From positions 1 to 9,042 of the forward strand of contig JACZUR010000072.1 of NCBI GenBank assembly GCA_022573095.1: a stretch of DNA of 9,042 nucleotides, in the 5' to 3' direction. Of the stretch, positions 6,551 through 9,042 are shown piece after piece. The DNA is from Gemmatimonadota bacterium (GTDB taxonomy: Bacteria; Gemmatimonadota; Gemmatimonadetes; Gemmatimonadales; GWC2-71-9). The notes under the pieces are model-generated. The model did no database searches. It saw only the letters and a program-made list of their open reading frames with translations, and had not been told where the DNA came from. Every line of letters starts with the position of its first letter. Position 1 is the stretch's first letter. Position numbers and translations under genes: made by a program.

Positions 6551-8256
6551 CGCTTTCTCGATCGCGATGGAGTATAAGTGACCAACCCGATCAGAGGCTG
6601 GTCGAACAACTTGTCCAATCTCTAAACGTCCCCCGCGTACTTGCATCGCTCGTGGCGCAGCGCGGCTACAGCACTCCTGAAGAGGCGAAGCGCTTTCTGC
6701 GTCCCTCGCTCGACTCGCTGCACGATCCCCGTCTGCTTCGGGGAATGGATCGTGCGGTAGAAATACTTGCGCGGGCGGTGGGGGCTGGTGAAACGATATT
6801 TGTTCACGGCGACTACGATGTGGATGGCCAGTGTGCGGTAGCTCTTCTTACGAGAACTCTGCGAGTCGCCAACGCTTCGGTGGTTCCGTTTGTTCCGCAT
6901 CGGATCCGCGACGGATACGACTTCGGCTCCGCCGGGATTGAGGCTGCGAAGAATGCAGGAGCAACAGTTATCGTAACGTGCGACTGCGGGATCACGGCGC
7001 GAGATGCTGTTGCTCAGGCCGTCGCCGAAGGGTTCAAGGTCATCGTTACAGATCATCACCTGCCTGGTGAATTGCCTCCCGCCGATGCGGTCATTAACCC
7101 CAAGCAGCCCGGCTGTGAGTATCCGTGTAAGGATCTGTGCGGCACGGGAGTGATCTTCAAACTCGCTCAAGCGCTGATACAAGAGTTCTCGCTGTCCGAA
7201 AATCTCCAATATCATCTTCTCGATCTGGCTGCACTTGCCACGGTTGCGGACATAGTCCCCCTTCGGGACGAGAACCGCGTGATCGTGCATCATGGACTCA
7301 AGGTTTTGGTGGCGTCACAATGGCCTGGCATCAGAGCGTTACTGGAGAGTTCTGGTTTGACCGGCAAAGTCGTCACTGCCGGCCAGGTAGGGTTCATACT
7401 TGCCCCGCGGCTCAATGCGGTCGGCCGCATTTCTGATGCCAACAAGGGTGTGGAACTCCTGCTGACCGATGACGGGGACCAGGCGTCCAAGACGGCAGAG
7501 TTGCTCGAGCGACTCAACTCTGAGCGAAAGTCTATAGATCAGCGTACGCTCGACGAAGCTATCGAAATGGCGGAGGTCGACGTCGACCTCGAGAACGAAT
7601 TTGGCATTGTGTTGGCCAGCGATGGCTGGCACCCTGGAGTAATCGGTATCGTCGCCTCGCGTCTAGTGGAGAGATACGTTCGTCCCGTGTTGATGATTGC
7701 GATCGATGGCAATGTGGGAAAGGGATCCGGACGGAGCATATCGTCGTTTGATCTTCATGAGGCTCTGTCGAGCTGCTCTGACTTATTAGTGAAGTTCGGT
7801 GGTCACAAGATGGCCGCCGGCCTGACGGTGGATGCAAGCTCCATCGGCGCCTTGAGGGAAAGATTCCACGAGGTGACGCGGTCAGCGCTTACTAAAGAAG
7901 ACCTCGTGCGAACGCAGCGTGTGGACCTGCTTCTCTCGCTCGACGAAGCTGATGACCAGCTCGAGCGCCTGCTGAATCACATGCAACCCTGCGGTAGCGG
8001 TAATCCCACCCCCGTCCTGGGTGTGGCGAATGTCCGCGCCGCCGGCTGGCGAAAGTTGGGTAACCGACACCTCAAGTTGACGCTCGATGACGGCGGCGTT
8101 AGGCTGCCGGCGATCGGATTCAACTGGGTTGATAGAACGTCGGAACAGATGCTGAACGGCGCGATTGACGTTGCCTTCCAGCTCGATCGAAATGAGTGGC
8201 GTGGGAGATCTGAACTTCAAGCCCGTATTGTCGACATCATGGCTAGCGAGCAATGA
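6547..8256 (+). CDS. recJ: Single-stranded-DNA-specific 5'-3' exonuclease RecJ
   Basis: Degrades single-stranded DNA 5' to 3' in recombination (RecFOR pathway), mismatch repair and fork processing. The product is 569 residues, typical. The DHH-family motifs are intact: motif I 'DYDVDG' at 89-94, motif II 'DCG' at 146-148, motif III 'DHH' at 169-171, and 'LATVADIVPL' as motif IV. The linker and DHHA1 region shows 'APRLNAVGRI' at 286-295 and 'GGHKMAAG' at 418-425. An OB-fold-like C-terminal domain covers roughly 460-565. All expected manganese ligands appear to be present, so the enzyme should be active. The start is the GTG at 6547 inside the zinc-ribbon stop (GTGA); 'RWSI' near the N-terminus fits the family's usual beginning. 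No Shine-Dalgarno is evident, consistent with coupling. The stop overlaps the rsmD start (ATGA). An 18-base perfect palindrome sits at 7573-7590. Confidence 0.96.
   Translation: MTLSRSRWSISDQPDQRLVEQLVQSLNVPRVLASLVAQRGYSTPEEAKRFLRPSLDSLHDPRLLRGMDRAVEILARAVGAGETIFVHGDYDVDGQCAVALLTRTLRVANASVVPFVPHRIRDGYDFGSAGIEAAKNAGATVIVTCDCGITARDAVAQAVAEGFKVIVTDHHLPGELPPADAVINPKQPGCEYPCKDLCGTGVIFKLAQALIQEFSLSENLQYHLLDLAALATVADIVPLRDENRVIVHHGLKVLVASQWPGIRALLESSGLTGKVVTAGQVGFILAPRLNAVGRISDANKGVELLLTDDGDQASKTAELLERLNSERKSIDQRTLDEAIEMAEVDVDLENEFGIVLASDGWHPGVIGIVASRLVERYVRPVLMIAIDGNVGKGSGRSISSFDLHEALSSCSDLLVKFGGHKMAAGLTVDASSIGALRERFHEVTRSALTKEDLVRTQRVDLLLSLDEADDQLERLLNHMQPCGSGNPTPVLGVANVRAAGWRKLGNRHLKLTLDDGGVRLPAIGFNWVDRTSEQMLNGAIDVAFQLDRNEWRGRSELQARIVDIMASEQ
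7573..7590. repeat. Perfect 18-base palindrome inside recJ
   Basis: GAGGTCGAC (7573-7581) abuts its reverse complement GTCGACCTC (7582-7590). It encodes the acidic run 'EVDVDL'. Alternating Glu/Asp and Val codons (GAN, GTN) readily make such palindromes, so it may be coincidental. Confidence 0.6.
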
Positions 8257-8390
8257 GAATCATCGCTGGCGACTATAAAGGGCGCAAACTGAAGGCTCCG
8301 CGGAGGCGGGCGAGGCCCAGTACCGACATGGTGCGGGAGGCGTGCTTTAGTATCCTGGGATCCGAGATCGTCGAGGCTGATGTGCTCGAT
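8253..8390 (+). pseudogene. rsmD: rsmD 5' fragment (first 46 codons)
   Basis: This is the operon-side half of the chimera. RsmD methylates N2 of G966 in 16S rRNA during 30S assembly; the full protein is about 185 residues. Only the N-terminal rRNA-binding stretch and the start of the Rossmann fold, up to 'VLD', are present. Compared with the usual 'GRATRPTSD' pattern, one residue seems to be missing before 'RPSTD'. Arginine codons here are mixed (3 of 7 are AGA or AGG), as in the upstream genes, which ties this piece to the operon. Confidence 0.8.
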
Positions 8391-8642
8391 GCGCTGATCG
8401 CGCGCTGGCATACCACGGGCGCACCGATGGTCGCTCCGCGCGTGGCTGGACGGCGTGCCAATCCGGTGCTGTTCGCTCGCCGTGTCTGGCCCGACTTGCT
8501 GGCTGTGAGTGGCGATAGCGGCGGACGTCCGCTGTTCGAGCGTTATGCCGGGCAGGTGGGCTGGGTTGATTGGCCTGACGATATCACTCCCGATATCGAT
8601 ACGTTTGAGGATTATGCGCGGTTGGCGGGGCATGGTGAATGA
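8253..8642 (+). CDS. Chimeric ORF: RsmD N-terminus joined in frame to a MocA-like nucleotidyltransferase C-terminus
   Basis: The ORF encodes 129 residues. Residues 1-46 match the N-terminus of RsmD, the 16S rRNA guanine-966 N2-methyltransferase: 'MRIIAGDYKGRKLKAP', 'RPSTDMVREACFSILG' and 'ADVLD'. RsmD should continue 'VLDLFAGSG..LG' and carry an NPPY catalytic motif; neither is present. From about residue 47 the protein instead reads like the last 80-85 residues of a MobA-like nucleotidyltransferase (MocA type): 'GAPMVAPRVAGRRANPVLF', 'LLAVSGDSGGRPLFERY' and the family-typical 'DIDTFEDYARL' end. The N-terminal nucleotide-binding 'LAAGxSxRMG' half is absent. The product therefore lacks the active centres of both parents and is probably non-functional, or it does not exist in the genome if the contig is misassembled. 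The ATG overlaps the recJ stop, as expected for a genuine rsmD start in this operon. Confidence 0.8.
   Translation: MRIIAGDYKGRKLKAPRRRARPSTDMVREACFSILGSEIVEADVLDALIARWHTTGAPMVAPRVAGRRANPVLFARRVWPDLLAVSGDSGGRPLFERYAGQVGWVDWPDDITPDIDTFEDYARLAGHGE
8391..8642 (+). pseudogene. MocA/MobA-like nucleotidyltransferase 3' fragment
   Basis: The C-terminal 80-odd residues of a MobA-like NTP transferase, the fold used by molybdenum-cofactor cytidylyl- and guanylyltransferases. Visible signatures are 'APRVAGRRANPVLF' (usually P.y.G.rGNPvlf), 'LLAVSGDSGGRP' (usually l.GD.GaR) and the closing 'PDIDTFEDYARL'. The N-terminal LAAGxSxRMG loop and metal-binding region are missing. All nine arginine codons are CGN, with no AGA or AGG, unlike the genes to the left. 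The left boundary is approximate because 'VLDAL' could belong to either parent. The substrate (CTP or GTP, molybdopterin or other) cannot be told from this half. Confidence 0.72.
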
Positions 8643-8696
8643 GCGATATGTGCGCGTCTGCGTGGGGTGCGGTACGCGCGGGGCTGAGGCCGCTAC

Positions 8697-8733
8697 GCTA
8701 ACGTGGGCCGCTTGAGGTGAAATCAACGTTAGC
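8697..8733. repeat. 8-base inverted repeat with 21-base spacer
   Basis: GCTAACGT at 8697-8704 and its exact reverse complement ACGTTAGC at 8726-8733. The T tract GGTTATTTTT ends about 17 bases beyond the right arm, too far for a standard intrinsic terminator. Function unknown; chance is possible. Confidence 0.4.
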
Positions 8734-8777
8734 CGTTTGGGGTTATTTTTCGGGCTAGTGTGCGCTTGAGGCTGATT

Positions 8778-8850
8778 GTTTGAATCGTAGAGGTGGGGTT
8801 TATCTCTATCGGGCGACCACAAGGGTCGCCCCTACAGCAAACATTCAAAC
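8778..8850. repeat. Nested palindromic intergenic repeat
   Basis: The outer arms GTTTGAAT (8778-8785) and ATTCAAAC (8843-8850) are perfect inverted copies. Inside them, GTAGAGG (8787-8793) can pair with CCCCTAC (8829-8835) with one mismatch. The core is a perfect 8-bp hairpin, GGGCGACC (8811-8818) and GGTCGCCC (8824-8831), with a 5-base loop. Read on the - strand the core begins GTAGGGGCGACC, a form I recall as a dispersed intergenic palindrome in Chloroflexota and other uncultured genomes; this is memory, not a search. It lies between convergent genes, so it might also act as a two-way transcription barrier, although no U tract follows the core hairpin. Confidence 0.6.
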
Positions 8851-8869
8851 GGTCAGACTCGATCCTGCA

Positions 8870-9042
8870 CTAGGGAACGGGTTCCCACTCTGCCTCTATT
8901 GTTCGGCCCGCCAAGTCACCAGCCCGGGTTGCGCACTCATCCTCAATCACTGTAAACTTGAGATTGCCGTTTTCAAGTAATTGAACCTCGTAGATGCCAA
9001 GCGCGTTTACCACATTATCACATCGGCCTGACGTTTCCACGA
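8870..9042 (-). CDS. Hypothetical protein, C-terminal fragment (5' end outside window)
   Basis: On the - strand the frame is open from the window edge (first full codon begins at 9040) to a TAG whose complement is at 8870-8872, giving 56 residues. The sequence has a clear protein-like pattern: 'SGRCDNVVNALGIYEVQLLE', 'NGNLKFTVIEDECATRAGDL', then 'EAEWEPVP' at the end. The order Cys, 'G.Y.' strand, 'G.L.FT..ED.C..RA..L' and a final Trp matches the C-terminal end of small secreted or lipoprotein beta-barrel-like proteins that I recall from Chloroflexota and Actinobacteria ('GTY.W.l.gd.LtftlveD.C..R...L....W'). The two cysteines could form a disulfide in an exported protein. The signal peptide, if any, is outside the window. 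No gene name can be given. Confidence 0.55.
   Translation of the reverse strand, partial: VETSGRCDNVVNALGIYEVQLLENGNLKFTVIEDECATRAGDLAGRTIEAEWEPVP

Larger units (their letters stand above)
8643..8869 (+). other. Gene-free stretch between convergent reading frames
   Basis: I find no convincing gene in these 227 bases. They separate the + strand chimeric ORF from a - strand gene fragment. They contain an 8-base inverted repeat GCTAACGT/ACGTTAGC (8697-8704 and 8726-8733), a short T tract at 8746-8750, and the nested palindromic element at 8778-8850. The base composition drops from very GC-rich near 8650-8710 to more AT-rich after 8720. Confidence 0.6.

Noticed and set aside
6622..7293. 223-codon open frame on the - strand inside recJ
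   Set aside because: It is antisense to conserved RecJ motifs with no family resemblance.
8639..8701. 20-codon + strand frame starting ATGAGCGATATG and overlapping the preceding stop
   Set aside because: The ATGA overlap mimics coupling, but the peptide is short and featureless and ends in GC-rich DNA where short frames are common.
8632..8715. 27-codon + strand frame with a 'CVGCG' motif (MVNERYVRVCVGCG...)
   Set aside because: It is tempting as a small zinc protein, but it has only one CxxC, no ribosome site, and overlaps the end of the chimeric ORF; too short to support.
8697..8750. Intrinsic terminator formed by GCTAACGT/ACGTTAGC and the T tract
   Set aside because: The loop is 21 bases, the stem is not GC-rich, and the T tract is about 12 bases past the stem with GGGG between; it does not meet the usual pattern.
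8780..8980. 66-codon + strand frame across the palindrome
   Set aside because: It runs through the inverted repeat and lies opposite the - strand fragment, which has the more protein-like pattern.

Overview
The window is one dense run of co-directional housekeeping genes on the + strand (1 to about 8390). It is followed by about 650 bases that look unlike the rest. The organism is an uncultured or little-studied bacterium with moderately GC-rich DNA. Several family-level details, recalled rather than searched, resemble Gemmatimonadota-like bacteria: the dnaJ-mutS2-dnaG-recJ order, the FMRDFGG helix in the DnaJ Gly/Phe region, the 'YDSDPAGLKATFR' TOPRIM signature in DnaG, and the 'NQGGTGVTVAEL' tail of MutS2. 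That assignment is tentative.

Layout of the main block: the 3' part of hrcA (heat-shock repressor, cut by the window start), dnaJ (Hsp40 co-chaperone), mutS2 (MutS-like ATPase with a C-terminal Smr domain), dnaG (primase), a cdsZ/DUF164-type coiled-coil zinc-ribbon gene, recJ (5'-3' single-strand exonuclease), and the first 46 codons of rsmD (16S rRNA G966 methyltransferase). The junctions are extremely tight: 4 bases between hrcA and dnaJ, then GTGA, ATGA, TAATG, GTGA and ATGA junctions. This implies one transcript with translational coupling, joining a stress-response module to replication priming, recombination control and rRNA maturation.

The right end is odd. The rsmD reading frame runs without a stop into the C-terminal part of a MocA/MobA-like nucleotidyltransferase, right after the 'VLD' that would begin the methyltransferase SAM-binding loop. 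The resulting 129-residue ORF lacks the catalytic parts of both enzymes. Arginine codon choice changes at the same point. Beyond it lie about 227 bases without a gene, including a nested palindromic element with a GGGCGACC/GGTCGCCC hairpin, and then the 3' end of an unrelated gene on the - strand that runs off the window. Either a real deletion or rearrangement joined two loci here, or the contig is chimeric.

I see no CRISPR array, insertion sequence, tRNA, rRNA or defence system. The unusual content is the fusion junction, the palindromic repeat, a D-to-N change in the MutS2 Smr 'LDLR' motif, and the composition of the operon. None of these amounts to a new system by itself.
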